IMG/VR virus record: IMGVR_UViG_3300006923_000058
Location: 1-38,927 of that record
Reading direction: 5' to 3' (one strand)
Length of the DNA: 38,927 nt
Source of the DNA: a virus
In this document: piece by piece, positions 13,648 to 20,736 of the stretch
Position numbering within the stretch: position 1 is the first letter of the stretch
How the letters are laid out: each line of letters starts with the position of its first letter
Position numbers and translations under genes: made by a program
The notes under the pieces: generated by a model
The model's input: the letters and a program-made list of their open reading frames with translations, nothing else
What the model was told of the DNA's origin: nothing
Database searches by the model: none

Positions 13648-14455
13648 TGACATCCCTACTCGACATGACCCCAACCAAACCTACACAAATTTAGACTACA
13701 TCCTCTCCCGCGAGGAGAACTTCGCAGACACCACCAAGATCTTCTGTCTTAACAGGATTGTTGATCCCGACATGTTGACGAAGTTAAAGGATCGCCTCGA
13801 TCAGGCCGGAGTCCAATACTGGGAGATCCCTTTCGATAAAGAACACTACGCCACACTCCGAACCGATGACAAGCGGAAGCATTACCTCACTAACGTCAAT
13901 CCAGCGAGGAACATGTGCCTGGACATGCCAGCTATCCGAGCAGACTACCGAGTCCTACTCGACGGGTCCGTCTTCCTAACTCAGGACGGCTGGTTTCAGA
14001 TAGAGGACATGGTCTACCAACACCGCAATCAAGAGGTGATGGGTTGTGCTGTCTGCCGGGTAGACTCCATCGAAGAGTTAGAATCGCCCAAGTTCGTACC
14101 CAACATCAAAGAAGCTTACGGATGGGGAAACAGCCAAGTAGTCTCCTCTCGGGAACCCTACCTCATTTTCAAGGACGGGTGCGAGGACCGATTTGATGAA
14201 TCCCTCACCTACGGCAAGGCAGACAAGGCAGAGCTGCTCTACCGGTTAGGGGTTCCAGGCTTCTGGGACAGATGGGAACCTCTTCTGCGATCTGAGGCTC
14301 TAAGAAAGCCTTCTCCCAACTTTGGAACGGTAACCCTCGGGGGTTATGCCGTGAGATTACCCTCCTATACCCACGGGGGCGGGGGCGGGAATAACCGCCA
14401 GAGAGGTGCCGACAGGAAGAAAGGCTTGCAGCTATTTGTTGAAAGTCTAAGATAA
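13607..14455 (+). CDS. Putative glycosyltransferase, 282 aa
   Basis: Begins with IIRVLGNDIPTRH, and KIFCLNRIVD, ARNMCLDM and RVLLDGSVFLT follow, a layout seen in uncharacterised glycosyltransferase-like proteins. A His-Gly5 stretch lies near the C-terminus. The ribosome site is AATAGGAGA with the CCT-n-AATAGG motif. Last gene of the block, followed by a terminator. Confidence 0.55.
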   Translation: MAAISFAIIRVLGNDIPTRHDPNQTYTNLDYILSREENFADTTKIFCLNRIVDPDMLTKLKDRLDQAGVQYWEIPFDKEHYATLRTDDKRKHYLTNVNPARNMCLDMPAIRADYRVLLDGSVFLTQDGWFQIEDMVYQHRNQEVMGCAVCRVDSIEELESPKFVPNIKEAYGWGNSQVVSSREPYLIFKDGCEDRFDESLTYGKADKAELLYRLGVPGFWDRWEPLLRSEALRKPSPNFGTVTLGGYAVRLPSYTHGGGGGNNRQRGADRKKGLQLFVESLR

Positions 14456-14462
14456 AGCGATA

Positions 14463-14490
14463 TTGATTCGCCCAAATTCTGCCATAAGAT
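14463..14490 (+). promoter_or_regulatory. Possible promoter TTGATT-N16-TAAGAT
   Basis: The spacing is good, and the preceding GATATTGATT matches the promoter at 28323. However, the terminator stem starts only 3 nt downstream, so the start site would fall in that stem. Confidence 0.3.
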
Positions 14491-14492
14491 GA

Positions 14493-14527
14493 AAGCTCCT
14501 AGGGAAGTTATCCTTGGGAGCTTTTTT
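14493..14527 (+). terminator. Rho-independent terminator
   Basis: AAGCTCC/GGAGCTT, a 7-bp stem with a 17-nt inner region, is followed by a T run. It ends the glycosyltransferase block. Confidence 0.75.
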
Positions 14528-14554
14528 CGTACCCTGTGATTTGGAGCGTTAGTT

Positions 14555-14887
14555 ATGTCTGAAAACGTAGCTGGTCTGTCCGCAGACATTAAAGCTTTGC
14601 TCGATGAAGAGGCAAAGCGAGTAGCCGGTGTGAGCGCTGGTGAAGATGGAGTTTTCTCCTTTCGTGATCTTATGAACGTAGTCCTGATCGTCTTTAACGA
14701 CGGTCGCGTGACCCAAGCGGACTTCGAGCCCGTGACTCAATACGTTGAGCAGTTGTTCGAGGAGTTCGTTCGTCCCTTTGATCTTCCATACATCCCCGAT
14801 TTTCTGGAAGGGAAGATCGATGACGCCATTAAGGCGAGCATTAGACCCATCCTCCAGAAGTTGTTTGATACTTACACAACTGAGTAA
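14555..14887 (+). CDS. Hypothetical helical protein, 110 aa
   Basis: An acidic, helix-rich protein with Phe- and Leu-rich amphipathic segments and no signal peptide or membrane span. GGAG lies about 8 nt before the ATG. It stands between two terminators, so it may be a single-gene unit. No family is recognised. Confidence 0.65.
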   Translation: MSENVAGLSADIKALLDEEAKRVAGVSAGEDGVFSFRDLMNVVLIVFNDGRVTQADFEPVTQYVEQLFEEFVRPFDLPYIPDFLEGKIDDAIKASIRPILQKLFDTYTTE

Positions 14888-14898
14888 GTACAGGGTTG

Positions 14899-14941
14899 CG
14901 GTGGGACGGTCTTCTCCATAGAGATCGTCCTGCCGTTTTTT
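14899..14941 (+). terminator. Rho-independent terminator
   Basis: A 14-bp stem with three G-T pairs (left arm 14899-14912, right arm 14922-14935) is followed by six Ts. Confidence 0.8.
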
Positions 14942-14964
14942 CACCTAACATCTGGAGAGCTTCT

Positions 14965-15660
14965 ATGCCTCGCTTCCTTCTGATAATGCTCTTGCTTGTG
15001 TGCATGCCCGCCACAGCACAGGAGATTCAATTGACGCACCAAGTGATTGCGTCGAGCCCTGTCGAAGCTTCAGCTTATAGCTGGACCGTACTTGTCGATG
15101 GGGTCCCCCAGTCGCAACAAAACGCAGACAAAAAAACAATCATTGTCACCTCCCACGGGGGCAAGAGCGTCGTTTTGGTTTTGTCTGTCACAACTGCCAA
15201 AGGTCTTCAAACCTTTGTCACTACAGCAACGCCTGGACCTAGTCCTAATCCGGTTGACCCTGTTACACCCGATCCTGTCGTACCTGATCCTGTAGTCCCG
15301 GATGGCGACTTCGCCAAGGCTGCACAAGGTTGGTTGAAAGCTGTTCCCGCAAAATATTACTCTAAAGAGAAAGCATTAGAGGTGTCACAGAATTACGAAT
15401 CTGTGGCTAGTCAGGGAGGAGATCCAGCACGATCCAAAGGATGGACTGTTAAAGACTTCGTGGAGCAAACAAAGTTTGGTAACACTTCCACACTCTCAGA
15501 CCCAACCGAGCGAGCCGCTTGGACCGAAGCCTTCTTCAAACCTCTCGCCCTCTACCAAGAGAAGCTCCTCGCGGACGCAAAGGTCACCACGACCGACACA
15601 GCGGGGATTGCTGAAATTTGGGGGCAGACGGCGACGGCGATAAAGAAAGGAGCTTTCTGA
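14965..15660 (+). CDS. Secreted protein with Pro/Val/Asp linker, 231 aa
   Basis: A signal peptide (PRFLLIMLLLVCMPATAQ, probable cleavage after TAQ) is followed by a small beta-rich domain, then a repeated P-V-x-P-D linker (about residues 93-111), then an Ala/Lys-rich helical domain. An export signal is unusual in phage; it suggests a role in the host envelope, such as lysis or superinfection exclusion. TCTGGAGAGC precedes the ATG. It overlaps the next gene by 1 nt. Confidence 0.7.
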   Translation: MPRFLLIMLLLVCMPATAQEIQLTHQVIASSPVEASAYSWTVLVDGVPQSQQNADKKTIIVTSHGGKSVVLVLSVTTAKGLQTFVTTATPGPSPNPVDPVTPDPVVPDPVVPDGDFAKAAQGWLKAVPAKYYSKEKALEVSQNYESVASQGGDPARSKGWTVKDFVEQTKFGNTSTLSDPTERAAWTEAFFKPLALYQEKLLADAKVTTTDTAGIAEIWGQTATAIKKGAF

Positions 15661-16157
15661 TGACACGAGTAGAAAACTACCTGGGTGACGTTCTGGACGA
15701 ATCCCTTGCCGCTGAAGATGCTAACCCCGAGGTCTACACACCCTCGGAACTGGAACTCGTCTGCGCTAAAATTGCATACGTTGCGCAGGGAGGGGATGCA
15801 GAGGACCTCGATAAATTCGAGGACTTTGAAAGCTTTGGCATCGACCCTCTTACGATCATCGCGATCTTAAATATCATCCTTCGACTCTATGAGTGCATGA
15901 AGGAACGACGGGAGCGTAGAGAGGCTCGCCGTGAGCGAAGACGAGGTTGGTTCCGTTTGCAAGAGTATGCTAACGAGATTAAACCTCTTCGCCGCATCAA
16001 AATCGACGCCCGAATTGAACGGGTTATTCGTCAACACATCGACGGGACTCCCGAAGAGGTCACACGGTTACGTGAAACCATCACTACGATGGGAACTAGC
16101 TTGACCGAGGAGCAATTCGAGGAACTCGCCCACGAACTCGCCCTGGAGAATGTCTGA
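15660..16157 (+). CDS. Hypothetical protein with Arg/Glu-rich helix, 165 aa
   Basis: Starts in a TGATG overlap behind AAGGAG. A hydrophobic helix (PLTIIAILNIILRLY) is followed by a highly charged Arg/Glu stretch and then a globular C-terminus. It also overlaps the peptidase gene by one base. It could be an internal virion or membrane-associated protein. No family is recognised. Confidence 0.65.
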   Translation: MTRVENYLGDVLDESLAAEDANPEVYTPSELELVCAKIAYVAQGGDAEDLDKFEDFESFGIDPLTIIAILNIILRLYECMKERRERREARRERRRGWFRLQEYANEIKPLRRIKIDARIERVIRQHIDGTPEEVTRLRETITTMGTSLTEEQFEELAHELALENV

Positions 16158-18574
16158 TGCAGAAACCCTTTGTCAACTCTTCGTTTGAAGAAGCACTCGC
16201 CACTGTAAGAGGCGGGAGGACGACAGCCGCAAGCCTGAACACAGGCTGCTCCCCCTCAGAGCTTCACGAGATCTACTCCAAAGGTTTTCGCGGTGTGCGA
16301 CCTGACAAGGTCACCCCCGACGAACGCAAAGCCTTTGGCGATATGATGGCAGCTCAACCGGGACTCTACGAGGTGTTCCCGTGGGCGAAGGGTATTGGCA
16401 AAGGTAAAGCCTGTGCTGCCTACCTCCCGCAACTCCACTTCGACGAAAACTTTGGTGGTGATGAAGCGCAGACCGTTGGGAGCTGCTTTTTAGCTGGAAC
16501 CCAAGTCCGTATGGGAGACGGCTCCCTTCGACCTATTGAGCAGGTTGGATTAGGGGATCAGGTGGTTACACATCTGGGTAATGTTAAAACCGTTACTAAC
16601 TTAATCGAGAAGCCCCACAACGGTCACATTGTAGAACTTGCGATAGAAGGCTGCACCCGGAAGTTAAAGGCTACCCCCGAGCATAAGTTTATCCAGTACC
16701 CTAATCTCTGGGACACTTCCATAAAGAACCATGATTCTCGCCACAAAAGGAGATCAGAGGTTACCGAGTGGAAGCGAGTGGATTCTTTAGTAACTGGGGA
16801 TTATGTCCTACTTCCTAATCAAACCGGGGAGGTAAAGGAGCATACTTTCTTCTTAGACGAGTTCCCCGAGTGCTACTCCTCTAAAAATCTCCCAGATCGT
16901 ATAGAAGCCCCCTCTCCTGGAAAGGTCCGCTGCAAGAACGGGCGATACGAGGTGAATCGGGAGATTCCCTTAGATACACGTTTAGCGTGGGTATTAGGCT
17001 TATATGCTGCGGAGGGTGGGGTGCAGCGAGGGGGGCCTAAAAACCACCCACGAAGAACCACCTTCACCCTTTGCTCTGCCCAGAAAGATGCAGGAGTTAT
17101 CCTCCAGTTGAAGTCCTTCCTCAAGGATCTTTTTGGGGACGACTTGAAGATAGAGGTTAGGAAACCAAAGGAAAGTGTGATTAGCATCAGGGTTAATAGT
17201 ATACCTCTTGGCTACTTGCTCTCTTCTTTAGTGACCGGGAATGTCTATTCTAAGAGGACTCCTTGGCAGTTAATGACTTCTTCTCCCTCAGTACGGGCAG
17301 CCTTTGTTAAAGGTTGGTTGGACGGAGATGGGCATCTAAATACCAAGAGACGCCCGGAAGCGAATTCTAACTATTGCTCTGTTACTGGAGTTTCTGTTAG
17401 CAGAGGTCTTCTGGAAGATGTCTTTGATATTCTTGTTTCCCTTGGTTATAGCCCTAAGCTTACTAACCGAAAGGCTAGAAAACAGTCTAAGAAGGCGGGG
17501 CAGGTCAATCTGTATGGTTCCGACGTCATGGGGTTGTACCCAGATGCCTTAGCTCCCACAAGAGTTAAACGGAAACACCTGAAGACCCGACTGGGTTTAG
17601 CCGCCAAGGTTAAATCTGTGACAGCCGAGCCGTTCACCGGGACTGTTTACTGTCTAGAGGTGGAGGATGACCACTCTTTCATAGCCGAAGGATTCGCCGT
17701 CCATAACTGTGTCTCCCACTCAACAGCCAATGCTGCAGCCATGGACTATTGTGCTGACGCCCTCTGGGGTGAAACCATGTACAAGGGTCGTATCGTCAAA
17801 GAGGCGATGTATAAGGCTCGTGGCTACAATTCCCATGGCTGGTACTGCGGCACTGCTGCTTCCTACATTGGTCCCGAGGGGGACGGTGGACTTCTCTATC
17901 GAAAGGAATATGGAGAAGGACGGGATTCCATCGACCTCTCTGAATTCTCCCGCGATACGGAGCGATGGGCCTCGTCAGGTAGCCGGGGTTGCCCTGCGTG
18001 GCTTGAGAAGCTCGCAGCGAAGAATAAAGCCCAATGGATCATTCCCATCAATGGTGATCTCGATGTCTATCGGGATGCCATTGCTCTGGGATTCGGAGTC
18101 TCGATCTGCTCAGGTTATGGCTATTCCAACTCGACGGATTCTAACGGGGTAGCACGTCAACAAGGTTCGTGGGGACACGCAATGGCCCATACGGCGTTCA
18201 ATGACACCAAATGGGCACACGACACCTATGGAGGCATGCTAGGCGGCGTACAGCAGTCCTGGGGACGCTGGAACCGGATTAACGGTACACCCGAGGGCTC
18301 TCCGAAGATGGCAACGGGTATGTTCTACGCCCGAGGACGAGATGTTGGTAAAATGATCAAAGGCTCTGACGACTTCGCAATCTGCGGAGTGCAAGGTTGG
18401 GACCGGATCGCTTGGCAGGATCTTGTCGCGGGAGGCTCTATCCAAGATCGCAAGGCTGCGATGGTAGACCACTTTAAAGACTCGACGATCTCTGACTACT
18501 ACAAAGAACGACAAGAGAAAGGCTTTGCGTTGGTGGACAGTCACCTCGATGGTGGCTCTCTTCTGGCTATTTAA
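16157..18574 (+). CDS. Papain-like cysteine peptidase precursor with intein, 805 aa
   Basis: Residues 110-517 are an intein (own entry). Joining residues 1-109 to 518-805 gives a 397-aa protein in which the junction reads QTVGS-CVSHSTANAAA. This matches the papain-type Q-x3-G-S-C active site, with C518 as nucleophile. H674 (SWGHAMAH) fits the catalytic His, and QQSWGRW (699-705) fits the papain NSWG region, with Gln in place of Asn. The role is unknown: lysis, virion processing or host-protein cleavage. Without splicing the nucleophile is blocked. Confidence 0.8.
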   Translation: MQKPFVNSSFEEALATVRGGRTTAASLNTGCSPSELHEIYSKGFRGVRPDKVTPDERKAFGDMMAAQPGLYEVFPWAKGIGKGKACAAYLPQLHFDENFGGDEAQTVGSCFLAGTQVRMGDGSLRPIEQVGLGDQVVTHLGNVKTVTNLIEKPHNGHIVELAIEGCTRKLKATPEHKFIQYPNLWDTSIKNHDSRHKRRSEVTEWKRVDSLVTGDYVLLPNQTGEVKEHTFFLDEFPECYSSKNLPDRIEAPSPGKVRCKNGRYEVNREIPLDTRLAWVLGLYAAEGGVQRGGPKNHPRRTTFTLCSAQKDAGVILQLKSFLKDLFGDDLKIEVRKPKESVISIRVNSIPLGYLLSSLVTGNVYSKRTPWQLMTSSPSVRAAFVKGWLDGDGHLNTKRRPEANSNYCSVTGVSVSRGLLEDVFDILVSLGYSPKLTNRKARKQSKKAGQVNLYGSDVMGLYPDALAPTRVKRKHLKTRLGLAAKVKSVTAEPFTGTVYCLEVEDDHSFIAEGFAVHNCVSHSTANAAAMDYCADALWGETMYKGRIVKEAMYKARGYNSHGWYCGTAASYIGPEGDGGLLYRKEYGEGRDSIDLSEFSRDTERWASSGSRGCPAWLEKLAAKNKAQWIIPINGDLDVYRDAIALGFGVSICSGYGYSNSTDSNGVARQQGSWGHAMAHTAFNDTKWAHDTYGGMLGGVQQSWGRWNRINGTPEGSPKMATGMFYARGRDVGKMIKGSDDFAICGVQGWDRIAWQDLVAGGSIQDRKAAMVDHFKDSTISDYYKERQEKGFALVDSHLDGGSLLAI
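16484..17707 (+). mobile_element. LAGLIDADG intein at the peptidase active-site Cys
   Basis: Intein boundaries: Cys1 (residue 110; CFLAGTQVRMGDG, block A), TPEH (173-176, block B), a C-terminal block ending VEDDHSF...AVHN, and +1 Cys. Two LAGLIDADG helices, VLGLYAAEGG (279-288) and FVKGWLDGDG (383-392), keep their acidic residues, so the homing endonuclease is probably active. Length is 408 aa, normal for a full intein. The Cys/His-Asn/Cys splice residues are all intact. Confidence 0.92.
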
Positions 18575-18587
18575 CATTCCACCAACT

Positions 18588-18610
18588 CCCCTTTAAGAGG
18601 GGTACTTTTT
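18588..18610 (+). terminator. Probable terminator
   Basis: CCCCT/AGGGG, a 5-bp stem, is followed by TACTTTTT. A short stem, so moderate strength. Confidence 0.5.
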
Positions 18611-18634
18611 CTCCTATTATTAGGACAAGTAGCA

Positions 18635-18988
18635 ATGACCTTCCCTCTCCTGGTGCAAATAGTGACAATCGCAATCCAATTCGCCGCAGTGGGGTTTTGT
18701 TTCCTGGTCTGGACTGAGAAGAGGACGACACAGTCAGCCCTCTTCACACTTGGACTCGCCTTCATCTTTTTTGAACGACTCCTCCACGTATCCACAGCCG
18801 TACAAGGCAACACGCCCCTAACCTTAGCCGCCGCAACTACAATCCCTATCGTAACGTCCGTTGTCTTTCTTGCTGCAGCTCTTGGCTGGTGGAGACACTC
18901 AACAGCAGAGACCGAAGTGTTCAAAGGATTGTCTCAACAGTTAGGGAAGAAGAATGATCAACTGGGAAAACTTGGCCGAAGTTGCTAA
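18635..18988 (+). CDS. Multi-pass membrane protein, 117 aa
   Basis: Three hydrophobic segments (about 5-25, 37-54 and 67-87) are followed by a polar Lys/Gln-rich tail. CCTATTATTAGG lies upstream and contains the ribosome site. It overlaps the next gene by 35 nt. Holin-like by topology and by nearness to the peptidase, but not proven. Confidence 0.65.
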   Translation: MTFPLLVQIVTIAIQFAAVGFCFLVWTEKRTTQSALFTLGLAFIFFERLLHVSTAVQGNTPLTLAAATTIPIVTSVVFLAAALGWWRHSTAETEVFKGLSQQLGKKNDQLGKLGRSC

Positions 18989-19340
18989 GGTCGTCGCTGG
19001 AGTCTTAGGAGGGGGTGGTCTCTTAGGTTTGCTTTATTGGTGGTCAAAGTCGCGTCCCACACAAATCCGGGGGGAGTTGCAGATCGTAAAAACGGCTGCG
19101 GACTTCTCGTCTATGGTAGTCGAGAGAGTCGAGGCTCTGGAGCTGCGAATGGATATTAAAGAAGCGGACAACGTAAGATTACGCGAGCGGGTGCGAGTCT
19201 TGGAAGATGAGAATGAAGCTCTTCACGAAGAGAACAGGGCGTTTACCACAAAGGTGGAGACTCTCCAGGCAAAAATCCAGACATTACTCAAGGGTTGTCC
19301 CCCAGATTGTGACTTCCGAGGGGAAATTGATCCCCCTTAA
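18954..19340 (+). CDS. Membrane-anchored coiled-coil protein, 128 aa
   Basis: A Gly-rich membrane span (about residues 10-30, with VLGGGGLLGLLYWW) is followed by a long heptad-repeat coiled coil (about 58-112) and CPPDC near the end. This is the layout of an i-spanin or a lysis regulator. The start at 18954 is inside the preceding gene, behind AGGGAAGAAG. The following terminator ends the unit. Confidence 0.65.
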   Translation: MINWENLAEVAKVVAGVLGGGGLLGLLYWWSKSRPTQIRGELQIVKTAADFSSMVVERVEALELRMDIKEADNVRLRERVRVLEDENEALHEENRAFTTKVETLQAKIQTLLKGCPPDCDFRGEIDPP

Positions 19341-19393
19341 ACTGCATCAAACGGGAAGATTCGGTCTTAATTGGCCGAATCCGAAAACTATTT

Positions 19394-19427
19394 AACCCCG
19401 TTTTCCCCGAGGATTACGGGGTTTTTC
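19394..19427 (+). terminator. Rho-independent terminator
   Basis: AACCCCG/CGGGGTT, a 7-bp stem, is followed by TTTC. It separates the membrane-protein genes from the structured RNA region. Confidence 0.7.
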
Positions 19428-19469
19428 TATATAACTTTGGAAAACTTTCCGAATATGGAAGAATACCTC

Positions 19470-19497
19470 TTGCAGTCTGCCGATAAATAACCATAAT
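19470..19497 (+). promoter_or_regulatory. Promoter TTGCAG-N16-CATAAT for the structured RNA
   Basis: The -35 (19470-19475) and -10 (19492-19497) place the RNA start near 19504, just at the edge of the long non-coding region. Confidence 0.5.
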
Positions 19498-19503
19498 CAA
19501 GTA

Positions 19504-20185
19504 CATGAGTCAAGCAAACGCCTGACCCAAACAAACACTTTAACCAAAGGAGACCACCATAAGTGAGGACGCGAGCGGCAGGCTGATGAGGTCTTTACTC
19601 CTCTGAAAGCAACAAGTCAAGGCGGGCAACCCTGTCTAAAGGAGTCTTGACGGAGCCGACATTCAAAAGGGTACTTAGTGCGAAGCGCGATCAACTTGGA
19701 GATTCACTTGTTGACGGTCAGGTCGTACTGAGTAATAACCGAATCGGTGGTCCTGGGACGGACAACTACTTCCTGAGTCGTAACGATAGAGTAAAGTGGC
19801 TTTATACGTGAGGGAGTGGGAAACTTTGCATCGGCTAGGCATTGGCGAGCCTAAGTGGCTGTAATCTACCCGCCTTCGGGCTGTGGGGGTTCGATTCCCT
19901 CTCGATGCACTGCGGCCTGCCCTTGGCTCCATGCCGGGGACAGTTAAGAGGTGAATCAACACCATCCGCTCCAATACAACATGGGTCTGTAAGTCTCCAG
20001 CTATATGGGAGGCTGATATATGGTATCCAACCTAATCGTTGTCGGAGGGTCATCCACCCTCCTTAGTTAGCTGCAAGGGTTAAGGGTAGTGACGACTACC
20101 TCCCTTTGGTGCGGGAGCATCGCGGCAAAGCGTCAACAGGTGATTAGGCCAATGCGAGTTCGAGTCTCGCTAGACCTGCCCTACA
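19504..20185 (+). ncRNA. Large structured RNA (about 680 nt) with embedded tRNA-Tyr
   Basis: There is no real gene between 19341 and 20223. The stretch is full of perfect helices: GTCAAG/CTTGAC near 19616-19650, AGTCTCC/GGAGGCT (19992-20014), GGAGGGT/ACCCTCC (20044-20062), GGTAGT/ACTACC (20085-20100), and a T-arm-like hairpin (20154-20170) with GGGTCTG (19983-19989) able to pair with TAGACCT just after it. A tRNA lies inside. Size, phage origin and an internal tRNA are hallmarks of GOLLD-type RNAs, and ROOL is similar. Class assignment is inference; the end point is approximate. Confidence 0.6.
19828..19909 (+). tRNA. tRNA-Tyr (anticodon GTA)
   Basis: Acceptor GCATCGG/TCGATGC, D-arm AGGC/GCCT, anticodon loop CTGTAAT with GTA, a long variable arm GCC-TTCG-GGC as expected of bacterial tRNA-Tyr, T-arm GGGGG-TTCGATT-CCCTC, discriminator A. 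CCA is not encoded. The anticodon stem has one A-C mismatch at its outer pair. It reads TAC and TAT codons. It sits inside the structured RNA region. Confidence 0.88.
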
Positions 20186-20222
20186 GCTTTAAACCTTTTC
20201 CTCTTATTAGGAGACCACTTCT

Positions 20223-20363
20223 ATGTTGACAGCCAAGCAACTCTTGGATTCTTCCCACCCCCTCCACGCCACTTTCGTTAAGTGGTGCAAGGACAAGACG
20301 CCCACAAAGCGTCAGGCATCCCGTTTTCTTCAGAAGTACCCAGCGTACAGAAAGGCGGCATAG
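20223..20363 (+). CDS. Small basic protein, 46 aa
   Basis: TTATTAGGAGA lies 6-10 nt before the ATG. A basic, helical protein with Lys/Arg/Gln and aromatic residues in the C-terminal half. No family is recognised. It opens a chain of four very small genes. Confidence 0.55.
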   Translation: MLTAKQLLDSSHPLHATFVKWCKDKTPTKRQASRFLQKYPAYRKAA

Positions 20364-20364
20364 T

Positions 20365-20508
20365 TTGGACTATTCCCAACGCATCCTCATCCTCCTCATT
20401 GCAGGAATAATGACAAGTGTAGGAGTCGGTTGTCTCACCCACAGTGAGCCAGCAGGTTTCCTTACCTTCGGAATCCTTCTCGTTTACCTCTCCAACATCA
20501 AACCATGA
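20365..20508 (+). CDS. Micro-membrane protein, TTG start, 47 aa
   Basis: TTG at 20365 follows AAGGCGG by about 7 nt and 1 nt after the previous stop. There are two hydrophobic stretches (RILILLIAGIMTSVG and FLTFGILLVYL). An ATG at 20410 would remove part of the first span. It overlaps the next gene by 4 nt. Confidence 0.5.
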   Translation: MDYSQRILILLIAGIMTSVGVGCLTHSEPAGFLTFGILLVYLSNIKP

Positions 20509-20660
20509 GGTTCCTAGAACCTTGGATCTACTCCGCGTTCCCGGCTGTATTGGTAGCAGTTGTCTTAATTGAGGTTCTGTTTCCAATACAACCTGACGTG
20601 GACCATCCCCCACATAACTATCACCTTTCACAAGAATGGAAAGATGCTAATGCCCTTTAA
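20505..20660 (+). CDS. Single-pass micro-membrane protein, 51 aa
   Basis: Starts in an ATGA overlap. A hydrophobic segment (about residues 7-28) is followed by a polar His/Pro/Asp-rich tail, consistent with a cytoplasmic N-terminus and an external tail. Its end overlaps the next start. Confidence 0.5.
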   Translation: MRFLEPWIYSAFPAVLVAVVLIEVLFPIQPDVDHPPHNYHLSQEWKDANAL

Positions 20661-20724
20661 GAACACAATCGCAATCATCTTAGCCACGGTAGCAGGCATG
20701 GTCGTCTGCTCCTGGCTCTCTTAA
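20650..20724 (+). CDS. 24-aa membrane peptide
   Basis: The ATG at 20650 overlaps the previous gene by 11 nt. Almost all residues after PFKN are hydrophobic, ending in CSWLS. This is the size of toxin-like or regulatory membrane peptides. Support is context only. Confidence 0.4.
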   Translation: MPFKNTIAIILATVAGMVVCSWLS

Positions 20725-20736
20725 AAAGGAACCCGC

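Noticed and set aside
19675-20066. Short genes across the RNA region on both strands
   Set aside because: They cross the tRNA-Tyr and the perfect hairpins, lack ribosome sites and have no coherent composition.
20071-20185. A second tRNA ending in the GCGAG-TTCGAGT-CTCGC hairpin
   Set aside because: Only a T-arm-like hairpin is clear. No D-arm or anticodon arm of normal size can be placed upstream; the best acceptor partner lies about 190 nt away, so it is treated as part of the structured RNA.
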